Below are positions 19,032-27,938 of a stretch of 64,000 bases of DNA, in pieces. The notes under the pieces were generated by a model. It saw only the letters and a program-made list of their open reading frames with translations, made no database searches and was not told the DNA's origin. How positions within the stretch are numbered: the stretch's first letter is position 1; the number at the start of each line of letters is the position of its first letter. Source of the DNA: Sulfitobacter indolifex (GTDB lineage: Bacteria; Pseudomonadota; Alphaproteobacteria; Rhodobacterales; Rhodobacteraceae); assembly GCF_022788655.1 (NCBI RefSeq), contig NZ_CP084951.1, forward strand, positions 2,604,001 to 2,668,000. Reading direction: 5' to 3'. The position numbers and the translations under genes are program-made.

Positions 19032-20321
19032 ATGACCCTCGATCCTGATCTGAAATCCCGCATCCTTCAGGCTGTTGAAGATGGGTTTGCCGAGCAAGTG
19101 AGCTTTACCCAGCAGCTGGTGCAGACCCCTTCCCAGCGCGGCCAAGAACATGCGATCCAAGACCTGCTGTTTCGCGGCTTGCAGAGCCGTGGCTATGCGA
19201 TGGATCGCTTCAAAATGGACCGCGCCGCGATTGAGGCGCACCCCGGCGGCTCGAAATATTCCGACGATCACTCCGACGCGCCCATCGTTGTCGGCATCCA
19301 CCGCCCGCGCGATGAGACGGGCCGCTCGCTGATCCTGCAATCGCATCTCGATGTGGTCCCCGAAGGGCTGCACGACATGTGGGATGACCCGCCCCTGTCG
19401 GCCAAGATCGACGGCGATTGGATGTATGGCCGCGGCGCAGGCGACATGAAGGCGGGTGCTGCGGCGAATATCTTTGCCCTAGACGCGCTGCGCCGCATTG
19501 GGCTGCAACCAGCGGCGACCGTCTATGTGCAATCCGTGGTGGAGGAGGAATCCACTGGCAACGGCGCGTTGCAGACCTTCCTACAAGGCTACACCGCCGA
19601 TGCGGTTTTTATCCCCGAGCCGGAGGAAGAGATGCTGGTGCGCACCAACACCGGCGTCATCTGGTTTCAGGTGCAGGTGCGTGGCGTACCCGTCCATGTG
19701 CGCGAAATGGGCGAAGGGGCCAATGCGATTGATGCGGCCACCCGGGTTATGACCGCCCTGCGCGAGATGGAGGAAGACTGGAACGCCGAGAAAGGCGAGC
19801 ACCCGCATTTCGAAGACGAAGCGCATCCGATCAACCTCAACATCGGTAAGATCGAAGGCGGCGATTGGGCGTCCTCCGTGCCGTCATGGTGCAACATCGA
19901 CTGCCGCGTTTCCATCTATCCGGGCCGCAGCGCGGAGGACGCCGCACGCGAGATCACCGAGCGGGTCAAAGCCTTTGCCCAGACCGACAGCTTCCTGTCC
20001 AACAACCCGCCCGAAGTGGTCTTTAACGGCTTTCACGCTGAAGGCTATGTGCTGGAGCCCGGCAGCGATGCCGAAGCCGTGCTGGAACGCGCCCATGAAA
20101 GTGCCATCGGCGCGCCGTTGCAGTCGTTTATGACAGCGGGCTATCTCGATACGCGGGTCTATGCGCTTTACAACAAGATCCCCGCACTCTGCTACGGGCC
20201 AAAATCGCGCAACATCCATGGGATCAACGAGTCCGTCAGTCTCAGTTCGGTCAAAAAAATTACCCAAGCCATGGCGCTGTTCATCGCCGAATGGTGCGGG
20301 ACCGAGGACATCACCCCATGA
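19032..20321 (+). CDS. ArgE/DapE-family deacylase (M20 peptidase)
   Basis: 429 aa dinuclear-zinc hydrolase. The first metal ligand is in LQSHLDVVPEG (near residue 104), the bridging aspartate in GRGAGDMKAG, and the catalytic and ligand glutamates in VVEEESTGNGAL. A dimerisation domain lies in the middle. Members remove acyl groups from amino acids (acetylornithine, succinyl-diaminopimelate and others). It is a second deacylase beside the HDAC-like enzyme, so the imported compound may carry more than one acyl group. Its stop overlaps the kinase start (ATGA). Confidence 0.9.
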   Translation: MTLDPDLKSRILQAVEDGFAEQVSFTQQLVQTPSQRGQEHAIQDLLFRGLQSRGYAMDRFKMDRAAIEAHPGGSKYSDDHSDAPIVVGIHRPRDETGRSLILQSHLDVVPEGLHDMWDDPPLSAKIDGDWMYGRGAGDMKAGAAANIFALDALRRIGLQPAATVYVQSVVEEESTGNGALQTFLQGYTADAVFIPEPEEEMLVRTNTGVIWFQVQVRGVPVHVREMGEGANAIDAATRVMTALREMEEDWNAEKGEHPHFEDEAHPINLNIGKIEGGDWASSVPSWCNIDCRVSIYPGRSAEDAAREITERVKAFAQTDSFLSNNPPEVVFNGFHAEGYVLEPGSDAEAVLERAHESAIGAPLQSFMTAGYLDTRVYALYNKIPALCYGPKSRNIHGINESVSLSSVKKITQAMALFIAEWCGTEDITP

Positions 20322-21430
20322 CCGAGGTCGGGATCACGCCACAGGGCGGCTTGCCCCCCTTCCTCAGCGGCGTGCGGGTCGAAGAGAGCGGCAACAAGAC
20401 CGATCTTCTGGCGCAAGACCCGCCCGCCTTTGACGCGGCACTCGCGGCAGAGGTTGCCTTGCAGCGCTATGGTATCTCGGGTGAGATCAAGCCACTGGCG
20501 GCAGAGAAGGACGCGAACTTCCTAATCACCCTGCCAAGCGGCGAAGAGGCGCTGCTGAAGATCACCAATGCCGCCGAAGAGCGTACCGTGACCGATATGC
20601 AGACCGCCGCTTTGATGCATTTGGCCGCCGCTGATCCCGACCTGCCCGTGCAGCGTATCTGCGCCAGCCTTAGCGGCAAGGCCGCTGAGATCGCCACCGC
20701 CGCCGATGGTCAGTCGCATGTCGTGCGTTTGATGACCTTCCTTGGCGGCACTGTCCTCAGCAATGCCGCGCCCCAGCCCGGCCTTCACCGCGCTTTGGGG
20801 GATTTCCACGCGCGGGTGGCACTGGGTTTGCGCGGATTTTTCCATCCCGCGGGCGGGCATTTTCTGCAGTGGGACATCAAACAGGCGGGCCATTTGCGCC
20901 CTCTGCTGGCGGATGTGCAGGACGCCGCATTGCGCGCCCAACTGGGGCGCACCCTTGATCACTTCGATGCAGAAGTCGCGCCGCAATTGCCGCATCTACG
21001 GGCACAGGTCGTGCATAACGACTTCAATCCGCACAATATTCTGGTCGATGGCCCACAGGCGCAGCATCCCGTCGGCCTGATTGATTTCGGCGACATGGTG
21101 CATACCCCGCTGGCCTGCGATCTGGCGGTGGCATGCTCCTATCAACTCGGCCAAGGCGGTGAGCCGCTGCAAGATGTCTGCGAGATGGTCGCGGGATTTG
21201 CCAGACGCTTGCCGCTGGAGCCGGATGAGATCGCGCTGCTGCCCAGCCTGATCCGTCTGCGCCACGCCACCACATTGGCCATCGGCGCGTCCCGCGCGCG
21301 GCGCTATCCCGACAACGCCCCCTATATCCTGCGCAACGCCGCCGCCTCTCAACGTGGGCTGGCCGCATTGGACCATGTCGGCGACGCCGCCGCGATCGAA
21401 ACACTGCACCGCGCTGCGGGAACGGAGTGA
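20318..21430 (+). CDS. APH-fold phosphotransferase, hydroxylysine-kinase-like
   Basis: 370 aa small-molecule kinase. The catalytic loop is VHNDFNPHNIL (near residue 232) and the metal-binding motif is LIDFGDM (near 255); DFN...IDFGDM is the form found in hydroxylysine kinase (HYKK/AGPHD1) proteins. The ATG at 20318 overlaps the deacylase stop. The next gene, 4 bases on, encodes a class III PLP enzyme. In other bacteria the two are fused, and the human counterparts act in sequence. It probably phosphorylates a hydroxyl group so that the next enzyme can eliminate phosphate. Antibiotic resistance is a poor alternative in this setting. Confidence 0.85.
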   Translation: MTEVGITPQGGLPPFLSGVRVEESGNKTDLLAQDPPAFDAALAAEVALQRYGISGEIKPLAAEKDANFLITLPSGEEALLKITNAAEERTVTDMQTAALMHLAAADPDLPVQRICASLSGKAAEIATAADGQSHVVRLMTFLGGTVLSNAAPQPGLHRALGDFHARVALGLRGFFHPAGGHFLQWDIKQAGHLRPLLADVQDAALRAQLGRTLDHFDAEVAPQLPHLRAQVVHNDFNPHNILVDGPQAQHPVGLIDFGDMVHTPLACDLAVACSYQLGQGGEPLQDVCEMVAGFARRLPLEPDEIALLPSLIRLRHATTLAIGASRARRYPDNAPYILRNAAASQRGLAALDHVGDAAAIETLHRAAGTE

Positions 21431-21434
21431 CCCC

Positions 21435-22766
21435 ATGACCATGATCAACGCCTACGACAGCGCTCAGGCGGATGCCCTCAGCCCAGCCGACCGCGCCCTG
21501 ATCGACCGCCGCGCCAAGGCGCTCGGCCCCGCTTACCGGCTATTCTATGACCAGCCGCTGCACATCCAGCGCAGCGAAGGCGTTTGGCTCTGGGACAAGG
21601 ACGGGCGCAAATACCTTGATGCCTATAACAACGTCGCCTCGGTCGGCCATTGCCACCCCCGCGTTGTCGAGGCGATCACACAGCAGTTGGGCGTGCTGAA
21701 CACCCATACCCGCTATCTACATGAAAACGTTGTGGCTTATGCAGAACGGCTGCTGGCCACCATGCCCGACGCGCTTGGCCATGTGATGTTCACCTGCACC
21801 GGGTCAGAGGCGAATGACATCGCCCTGCGCATGGCCCGCAGCTATACCCGGCGCGAGGGCGTGATCGTCACCCGGCTTGCCTATCACGGGCTGACCGAGG
21901 CGGTGGCGGAACTGTCCCCTTCCTTGGGCGACTTCACCCCGCGCAGCCCGCGGATCCGGCTGATTGACGCGCCCGACACGCTGCGCATCCCGGCTGCAGA
22001 ACAAGGCGCAAAACTCGCCGCTGATCTGGCCCAAGCGATTGCCGAAATGCGCGCCGATGGGATCGAGCCTGCAGCCTTCATCGTCGACACAGTCTTTTCC
22101 AGCGATGGGCTACACCCTGATCCGGCGGGATTCTTGCAACCGGCGGTCGAACTGATCCGCGCCGAAGGTGGGCTTTTCATCGCGGACGAGGTGCAAGCCG
22201 GTTTTGCCCGCACAGGGGATGCCTTCTGGGGATTTCAGCGGCATGGGTTGGTGCCCGATTTGGTCACCATGGGCAAACCGATGGGCAATGGCTTCCCTCT
22301 CTCCGGCACCGCGATGCGGCCGGAACTGGTGAAAGAATTTGGTGAGAAGGCCCGCTATTTCAACACCTTCGGTGGCAACCCGGTGGCCGCTGCGGCAGGC
22401 ATGGCGGTGCTCGACGTAATCGCGGATGAGGGATTGCAGAACAATTCCGCAAAGGTCGGCGGGTTCCTGAAAGACGGATTGCAAGAGATCGCCACGCGCT
22501 ATCCCGAGATCGGTCATGTACGCGGCGCGGGGCTGTTTCTAGCGGTCGAATGCGTCACCTCGCGCGAGACCAACGCGCCTGACGCTGCTCGGGCAAAGTT
22601 TGTCGTCAATCATCTGCGCGAGAATGGCGTTTTGATCAGCGCCACGGGACCGGGCGCGAATATCTTGAAAATCCGCCCGCCGCTTGTGTTGCAGCAGGCA
22701 GAGGCGCAAGTGTTTCTTGATGCGGTAGAGGTCGCCCTTGCCGCGGCTGGGGCCGAAGGCAGTTAG
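21435..22766 (+). CDS. Class III PLP enzyme, phospholyase-like
   Basis: 443 aa fold-type I PLP enzyme. The cofactor lysine is in VTMGKPMGNGFPLSG (near residue 280), preceded by FIADEVQAGFARTG. GKPMGNG is shared with ethanolamine-phosphate and 5-phosphohydroxylysine phospholyases (AGXT2L family) as well as with some aminotransferases. Pairing with the APH-fold kinase favours a lyase that releases ammonia and phosphate to give an aldehyde. Last gene of the plus-strand arm. A true transaminase remains possible. Confidence 0.87.
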   Translation: MTMINAYDSAQADALSPADRALIDRRAKALGPAYRLFYDQPLHIQRSEGVWLWDKDGRKYLDAYNNVASVGHCHPRVVEAITQQLGVLNTHTRYLHENVVAYAERLLATMPDALGHVMFTCTGSEANDIALRMARSYTRREGVIVTRLAYHGLTEAVAELSPSLGDFTPRSPRIRLIDAPDTLRIPAAEQGAKLAADLAQAIAEMRADGIEPAAFIVDTVFSSDGLHPDPAGFLQPAVELIRAEGGLFIADEVQAGFARTGDAFWGFQRHGLVPDLVTMGKPMGNGFPLSGTAMRPELVKEFGEKARYFNTFGGNPVAAAAGMAVLDVIADEGLQNNSAKVGGFLKDGLQEIATRYPEIGHVRGAGLFLAVECVTSRETNAPDAARAKFVVNHLRENGVLISATGPGANILKIRPPLVLQQAEAQVFLDAVEVALAAAGAEGS

Positions 22767-22778
22767 CGCCAAACTGCC
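22758..22778 (+). terminator. Weak hairpin at end of catabolic operon
   Basis: GGCAGTT / AACTGCC is a 7-bp stem with a 7-base loop overlapping the stop of the PLP-enzyme gene. There is no T-run after it. It is the only terminator-like structure seen at the end of the operon. Confidence 0.3.
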
Positions 22779-22961
22779 TGCTCCCTCACCGCCTCTCGCG
22801 TAATTCCCGCTCTCGGGCATTGGTGAGCAATTCGGGGCCCATCTGCGGCAAGGAAGCCAAGCTGTTTGACAAGCGGTGGCCCGTTCATTCCCCTTCGGTT
22901 TAGCACGCGCCTACAACAGCAAGTGATTGACACGCCCAGCTGCAAACCGCACCACCTGTGT

Positions 22962-23843
22962 ATGAGAGTTTGGTTCATCATTACCGCGCTGGTCTGGGCG
23001 CAGGCGGCATGGTCCGAGCCGCCGGACCGTCAGTGTTCCAGCACCAAGTGGGGGCAATCTCATTGTATCCGCAGCGCCCATTTCGTTTACGACACTTGCA
23101 ATGCCATCGCTGTGTTCTCCGAACGCCACGGACTGAACACCGACTTTTTCGCGCGCCTGATCTGGCAGGAAAGCCGGTTTGATCCCAATGCACTAAGCCA
23201 CGCGAATGCCCGTGGTATCGCACAGTTCATCCCGTCAACTGCCGCTCTGCGCGGTCTCAATGATCCCTATAACGCCGCTGATGCGCTGGAACATTCCGCG
23301 CAGTATCTGGCCGAAATGTCGCGCCGTTATGGCAACGAAGGGCTGGCTGCAATCGGCTACAACGGCGGCGAGCGTCGGGTCGAAGGCTTTTTGCAAGGGG
23401 GCGGCTTGGCTGGTGAGACAATCGCTTACGTCCCCATCATCACAGGGTCGGACGCCGAAATATGGCGCGATGCACCGCCAAAGAACCCAGACTTCCGCCT
23501 GTCCAAAACCGAAGACTTTCTGCCCGCCTGCTACGCCATGGGAAAGGGCCGCCGCCTGACCCCGCTCAAACTGCCGGAACCGCCGCTGAAATCTTGGGGC
23601 GTGCAGATCGCCTTCGGCAAATCAAAGACGCTGGCGCAGGCCGCCTATGCGCGGCGCGTGGCCCTATGCCCCTCTACCCTCGCGGGCGAGAGGGCTGATT
23701 ACATCAAGGTCAAACACCGCGCCAGCGGACAAAAGGGTTTCGTTATGGCCCGTGTCGGGCGCAACAGCCGCACAGCGGCGGATAAGCTTTGCAAAACAGT
23801 GCGGGCTTCGGGCTGCCCATGCGCCGTCTACGCCAATAATTAG
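22962..23843 (+). CDS. Lytic transglycosylase, SLT domain
   Basis: 293 aa exported muramidase. A signal peptide (MRVWFIITALVWAQAAWS) is followed by an SLT domain with catalytic glutamate in IWQESRFDP (near residue 69), then ANARGIAQFIPSTA and AIGYNGGERRV. The C-terminal ~100 residues contain several cysteines and no domain I recognise. The ATG at 22962 is chosen because the signal peptide starts there; upstream frame residues are not signal-like. Stands alone between the catabolic operon and a decayed region. Role: peptidoglycan remodelling. Confidence 0.85.
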   Translation: MRVWFIITALVWAQAAWSEPPDRQCSSTKWGQSHCIRSAHFVYDTCNAIAVFSERHGLNTDFFARLIWQESRFDPNALSHANARGIAQFIPSTAALRGLNDPYNAADALEHSAQYLAEMSRRYGNEGLAAIGYNGGERRVEGFLQGGGLAGETIAYVPIITGSDAEIWRDAPPKNPDFRLSKTEDFLPACYAMGKGRRLTPLKLPEPPLKSWGVQIAFGKSKTLAQAAYARRVALCPSTLAGERADYIKVKHRASGQKGFVMARVGRNSRTAADKLCKTVRASGCPCAVYANN

Positions 23844-23916
23844 AAATGCCCGCAGTTTGCGCTGTGCGCTGACTGGACGACGCCACGCTTTGATGCCGGG
23901 CATGCAGATGTAGAGA

Positions 23917-24086
23917 TCAGGGGGCACGCCGCCCTTTGAAGCCTTTAGGACCTCCGGCGAAATCGGCTTCGATCAGCGGCATCGCGGGCAGCACCCCGTC
24001 GATGGCCAAGGCGGTCATCACCGTCAGCGCGACATATAGGGCAAAGCGCTCAGTCCTGTGCAACGGTTGGTCCCAAAATCGTTCTT
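23917..24086 (-). pseudogene. Remnant of a Bcr/CflA-type MFS efflux protein
   Basis: One minus-strand frame reads TERFALYVALTVMTALAIDG followed by VLPAMPLIEADFAGG, then stops. This matches the start of the first membrane helix and loop of Bcr/CflA drug transporters (ALSIDxxLPALPxIxADL). Only about 55 codons remain, with no start and no later helices. It is part of a roughly 1-kb stretch of decayed sequence. Confidence 0.45.
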
Positions 24087-24244
24087 TTTATGGTCGCAGT
24101 TTCAGCATAGCGGCTTTGGGGCGAGGCTGCAGCATCCGTTTTTGTTGGCTTTGGATCATACGTCGGCTGGTACATCTGCAGGCTCAGCAGCGTATGATGT
24201 GGCAAGCGCTTAGTCTGCGGTACTTTTCGCATCTCCAGTCCTTA

Positions 24245-24645
24245 ATCCATATGCGATGATCCGCGCGTCAGAACCTTCCGTCGCCACACACGCATCTCAT
24301 TTGAAGGCAGGCATTCCGCACCAAGACGGCTGGGTGGTTCGATAAAGCGTCTTCGGCTTCTTGCGGATAAATGTTTACGCCACCGGAGATAATCATGAAT
24401 GATTTTCTGTCGGTTAGATAAAGATAGCCCTGAGTCTCGACCCTGCCGATGTCTCCCAAGGTCGTCCAGCCTTTCTGCCACTGAGCGCAATATCCCGGCG
24501 AGGGTGGAATTGTATTTGAAGATTGGGCACGCGCAATTTGAGGTTGGGTTAAACGGGTCCCAGATTGCCCGGGGTTTCTGGATCAGCCGAGACCGTGCCG
24601 CCGACATGTTGGCGTGCTCGGACCCCACCGAACTGCACCTATCTC
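24245..24645 (-). pseudogene. Remnant of an acyl-CoA synthetase gene (C-terminal part)
   Basis: A minus-strand frame reads QWQKGWTTLGDIGRVETQGY followed by LYLTDRKSFMIISGGVNIYPQEAEDALSNHPAV, the hinge and C-terminal core of acyl-CoA synthetases. Upstream (24500-24645) weak similarity continues in other frames, and after HPAV the match moves to another frame (CLPSNEMR). At least two frameshifts and several stops make it inactive. The rest of the ligase is missing, so it is a deletion relic, unrelated in position to the intact ligase at 36174. Confidence 0.65.
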
Positions 24646-24849
24646 GGGTTTCCGTGCTCGATCTTTACACGATTTGGTTGACTATTGGATGATCAGCTTA
24701 CCTTCTGCACTGTCTGCTCAACTGCGTTCATTGCAACCAAAGATTGAACAGATACAGACCATAGCAGTCGCAGAACGTTCCCCTAAGAGGGTAGCGGGCA
24801 CCCGCGCGACCGAGTAGCGTAGCGCTTAGAAAAGAACGGTGAAGACTAT

Positions 24850-26667
24850 ATGGCACTAGCAGAAACAGCAGGGTTGGCCCCCGTCTTGGCATTTGCGCTT
24901 GTGGGCGCTCTGGGTGTGGGGAGCCAATGGCTGGCGTGGCGGCTGCGGATGCCATCGATCGTGCTGATGTTGCTTGCCGGGCTGATTGTTGGCCCGGTGT
25001 TGGGCATTCTCAACCCGGCGGAACAATTCGGGGATATGTTGGGGCCGGTGATTGCCATTGCGGTGGCCATCATCCTTTTCGAAGGCGGGATTACCCTGAA
25101 TTTCCACACGCTGCGCGACGCTGCGACCGGCGTCAAACGGCTGGTGGTGTTAGGGGCGCCGCTGGGCTGGCTCGCCTCCGCCTTGACGCTGCACTTCGTC
25201 GCCGGGTTAAGTTGGGCCACGTCAGCCGTGTTTGGCGGGATCATGATCGTCACCGGCCCAACGGTCATCGCGCCCTTGTTGCGACAAGCCAAATTACAAA
25301 AACGCCCCGCTGCCCTGCTGCAATGGGAGGCTATCGTCAACGATCCGGTTGGCGCATTAGCGGCCGTGCTGGCGTTCCAAGTGGTAATGGTGCTTGAAAC
25401 CGCCAGTTCCGCGGGCGGGGCGGCGCAGGAATTGGCCATTGGCATTGCTGTGGCAACGCTGCTTGGCATTGCGGGCGGCTGGGGCATCGCCCGCGCCTTC
25501 CGTCTGGCCTATGTGCCTGAATATATGAAGGTTCCGGTGCTTTTCGTCGTCCTGCTCGCGGTCTTTGCCCTGGCGGACTTCGTGTTGCACGAATCTGGTC
25601 TGCTCGCGGTCACGATTATGGGCATTTGGATCGCCAATGCCCACCTGCCCAGCTACACAGAGTTGCGGCGTTTCAAGGAACAGGCGACTGTCCTGCTCGT
25701 CTCGGGTGTCTTCATCCTTCTGGCCGCCAATATGAGTTGGGCCGCGCTGCGGTCGTTGGATATGACCGCTCTTCTATTTGTGCTTGCGGTAATTTTGATC
25801 GCCCGGCCTTTGCCGGTGCTTATCGCCTTAGCATTTTCTGACGTGCCGTGGCGCGAGCGCCTTTTGGTCGCGTTTACCGGCCCCCGCGGGGTGGTGTTGG
25901 TTGCGGTCGCGGGGCTGTTCGGCGAACGGCTGGTCGAGATCGGCATCACCGATGCTGCCAGCATTGCCCCCCTCGCCTTTGCGCTTGTTGCGGCCACGGT
26001 CGTTCTGCACGGTTTTACACTGACACCTTTGGCCCGGCTGCTTGGGCTTACCGCGTCCGCAAGTCCGGGCGTTATCATCTTGGGCGGATCGCGCTGGTCT
26101 GTCGCCTTGGCCGAAGCGCTCAAGAAAATGGATTTGCAGGTGATCATTGCTGATCCAAACCATGCCCATCTGCGCAGTGCGCGAGATGCCGGAGTGCAGA
26201 CGTACTTTGGCGATATTCTGTCTAAAGAAGCCGAAGAACGGCTCGACCTGGTGGCCTATGACAAGATCATCTGTGCCACCGACAACGACGCCTATAACAC
26301 ACTCGTCGCCACTGATTTGGCACCAGAATTCGGTCGGGAGAACGTGTTTCAGTTAAAACGTGTTCGAGAGTCCAGCGCGCGCCACGCCTTGCCAGCCACA
26401 TTGGGCGGTCAAGCGATTGGCGGCGACAAGACCTATTTCGAAGCCAATGCGCTTATTTCCGATGGATGGGAATTTCGTGTGACCGGATTATCGGAAGAGT
26501 TCACCCTAGAACAATGGCGCGTGAAGAACCCCGAAGCGATCCCAATTGCCGAGCTTGAAAAAGGCGGCGAACCACGTTTCTTACGGCCGGACTCCGCGCC
26601 GAGAAACACCACTGATGTGGAGCTTCTATCCCTATCGCCACCCAAGCCGGTGCAGCGTGACAGCTGA
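24850..26667 (+). CDS. Cation/proton antiporter with C-terminal TrkA-N domain
   Basis: 605 aa. The first ~390 residues are a 12-13-helix sodium/hydrogen exchanger domain (GPTVIAPLL and the TGPRGVVLVAV region typical of NhaP-type transporters). From about residue 407 a Rossmann-type TrkA-N domain follows (VIILGGSRWSVALAEAL), with the Asp-containing nucleotide-binding strand VIIADPNH. This fits a nucleotide-gated Na+/H+ or K+/H+ antiporter for pH and ion homeostasis. No operon partner is obvious; the copper genes start 147 bases later. Confidence 0.88.
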   Translation: MALAETAGLAPVLAFALVGALGVGSQWLAWRLRMPSIVLMLLAGLIVGPVLGILNPAEQFGDMLGPVIAIAVAIILFEGGITLNFHTLRDAATGVKRLVVLGAPLGWLASALTLHFVAGLSWATSAVFGGIMIVTGPTVIAPLLRQAKLQKRPAALLQWEAIVNDPVGALAAVLAFQVVMVLETASSAGGAAQELAIGIAVATLLGIAGGWGIARAFRLAYVPEYMKVPVLFVVLLAVFALADFVLHESGLLAVTIMGIWIANAHLPSYTELRRFKEQATVLLVSGVFILLAANMSWAALRSLDMTALLFVLAVILIARPLPVLIALAFSDVPWRERLLVAFTGPRGVVLVAVAGLFGERLVEIGITDAASIAPLAFALVAATVVLHGFTLTPLARLLGLTASASPGVIILGGSRWSVALAEALKKMDLQVIIADPNHAHLRSARDAGVQTYFGDILSKEAEERLDLVAYDKIICATDNDAYNTLVATDLAPEFGRENVFQLKRVRESSARHALPATLGGQAIGGDKTYFEANALISDGWEFRVTGLSEEFTLEQWRVKNPEAIPIAELEKGGEPRFLRPDSAPRNTTDVELLSLSPPKPVQRDS

Positions 26668-26814
26668 CCCGACGCTTTATATAAGAGCGTTATCAGAACG
26701 TTTCGTAGACGCGCACCCATCTCAGCCAACACTTCCCCCCCCCGCCCTATGACATCACGTCGCAGATCGCCGCGCGCACTGGCGTTGCAGCATCCGCGGC
26801 GATATCACCCCTCT

Positions 26815-27186
26815 ATGACCGTCGCTTCGCGCATATCTTCGCTGTGGGTTTCTATGACCCTATTGCTGGTTCTGGCCCTTGCCAGCCTGCCTTTCGCGCA
26901 CCGCGCGACCGCGCAGACACAACAAGACCCGGCATTCATCGCCTTTATCCAAGCTGGCGGCACGCTGAGTGACCTTTGCGATGGCCCGCTCGACGGTCAA
27001 AGCCATGCCGCATTAGATTGCGAAACCTGCCGGATCGTCAATGCGTTGATCCTGCCCGCGCGGGCAGATGTTTTGCTGCCCTCAGAGCAGGCAGGCTTTG
27101 CAGCGCCGCAGGCTGTGCGCCCGCGTTGGATTCCGCGCAGCCCAGCCGGAGCGCCCCCACCCCTTCGGGGTCCGCCGATGATCTGA
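26815..27186 (+). CDS. DUF2946-like small protein upstream of copper chaperone
   Basis: 123 aa. A signal or membrane segment (residues ~12-30) is followed by a motif with two close cysteines, DCETCRIVNAL, and a proline-rich C-terminus ending PLRGPP. That pattern matches the DUF2946 family, often found next to copper-transport genes. ATG 26815 gives a sensible signal peptide; an ATG at 26749 would add a basic extension. It precedes the PCu(A)C gene by 43 bases. A copper-related role is inferred from context. Confidence 0.65.
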   Translation: MTVASRISSLWVSMTLLLVLALASLPFAHRATAQTQQDPAFIAFIQAGGTLSDLCDGPLDGQSHAALDCETCRIVNALILPARADVLLPSEQAGFAAPQAVRPRWIPRSPAGAPPPLRGPPMI

Positions 27187-27229
27187 TCTGTCGCCCTCAC
27201 AAGCACTTAATCAGACATTGGAAACTCAC

Positions 27230-27721
27230 ATGAAAACTTTCTACACCGCAGTTTTGGCTGCTCTCCTCGCGCTGCCCGCCGCCGCGCATGAATATACCGC
27301 AGGGGACATTGTCGTCGATCACCCGATGGCATTTGAAACCCCAAAAACCGCCCGCGTCGGTGGCGGCTACTTGACGATTACCAATGGCGGAGACACCGCC
27401 GACCGTCTGGTCAGCATCACCGCCGAAGGCTTTGACGAAGTGTCGATCCATGAGACCACAACCGACGACATGGGCGTGGCGCGCATGTCGCATGTTGATG
27501 GCGTCGAACTGCTCGCGGGTGAGACGGTTACGCTGGTGCCCGGCGGGCTCCACATCATGTTTATGGGCCTTGACGGTGATCCGTTTGAGGTCGGTGAGAA
27601 AATCCCTGCGACCCTGACCTTTGAGAAGGCTGGCACGCTCGACGTTACCTTCAACGTTGAAAGCCGCCGGGGCCATAATGCGGATGAGATGGAACACTCA
27701 AACCATGAGATGAACCACTAA
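27230..27721 (+). CDS. Periplasmic copper chaperone PCu(A)C
   Basis: 163 aa exported protein. A signal peptide (MKTFYTAVLAALLALPAAAH) is followed by a cupredoxin-like domain. The copper ligands fit the PCu(A)C pattern: His in VSIHE, Met in VARMSHV, and His/Met in GGLHIMFMG. The C-terminus is rich in His and Met (HNADEMEHSNHEMNH) and may be a second copper site. It delivers Cu(I) to the CuA or CuB centre of cytochrome oxidase. ATG 27230 chosen; TTG 27218 is unlikely. Confidence 0.92.
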   Translation: MKTFYTAVLAALLALPAAAHEYTAGDIVVDHPMAFETPKTARVGGGYLTITNGGDTADRLVSITAEGFDEVSIHETTTDDMGVARMSHVDGVELLAGETVTLVPGGLHIMFMGLDGDPFEVGEKIPATLTFEKAGTLDVTFNVESRRGHNADEMEHSNHEMNH

Positions 27722-27938
27722 GTCCGTCGATCCTAATGAGGTGCCGCAAGGCGTGGATCGGCCCGCTTCAGCGCCTCTGCCTCTCGGGCAGTGGCGCTGT
27801 TGTCGGTGGCGCTCGCGGCCCATACGCGGGGCGAGCAGACCATGACTCCACGTGTTTGTTCGGGCTTTTATAGAGCGCCTAATGGCGCAGGTCGTGGCGG
27901 TGCTTTGGTGTCCCTGCGGGCGGGCGCTGGCCCGCGTG

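Noticed and set aside
20318..21430. Aminoglycoside resistance gene
   Set aside because: The APH fold is shared, but the operon and the DFN...IDFGDM motifs fit a catabolic hydroxylysine-type kinase better.
27722..27938. Small gene after the copper chaperone
   Set aside because: Open frames here have no ribosome binding site or family pattern; only a GC-rich hairpin near 27920-27935 was seen.
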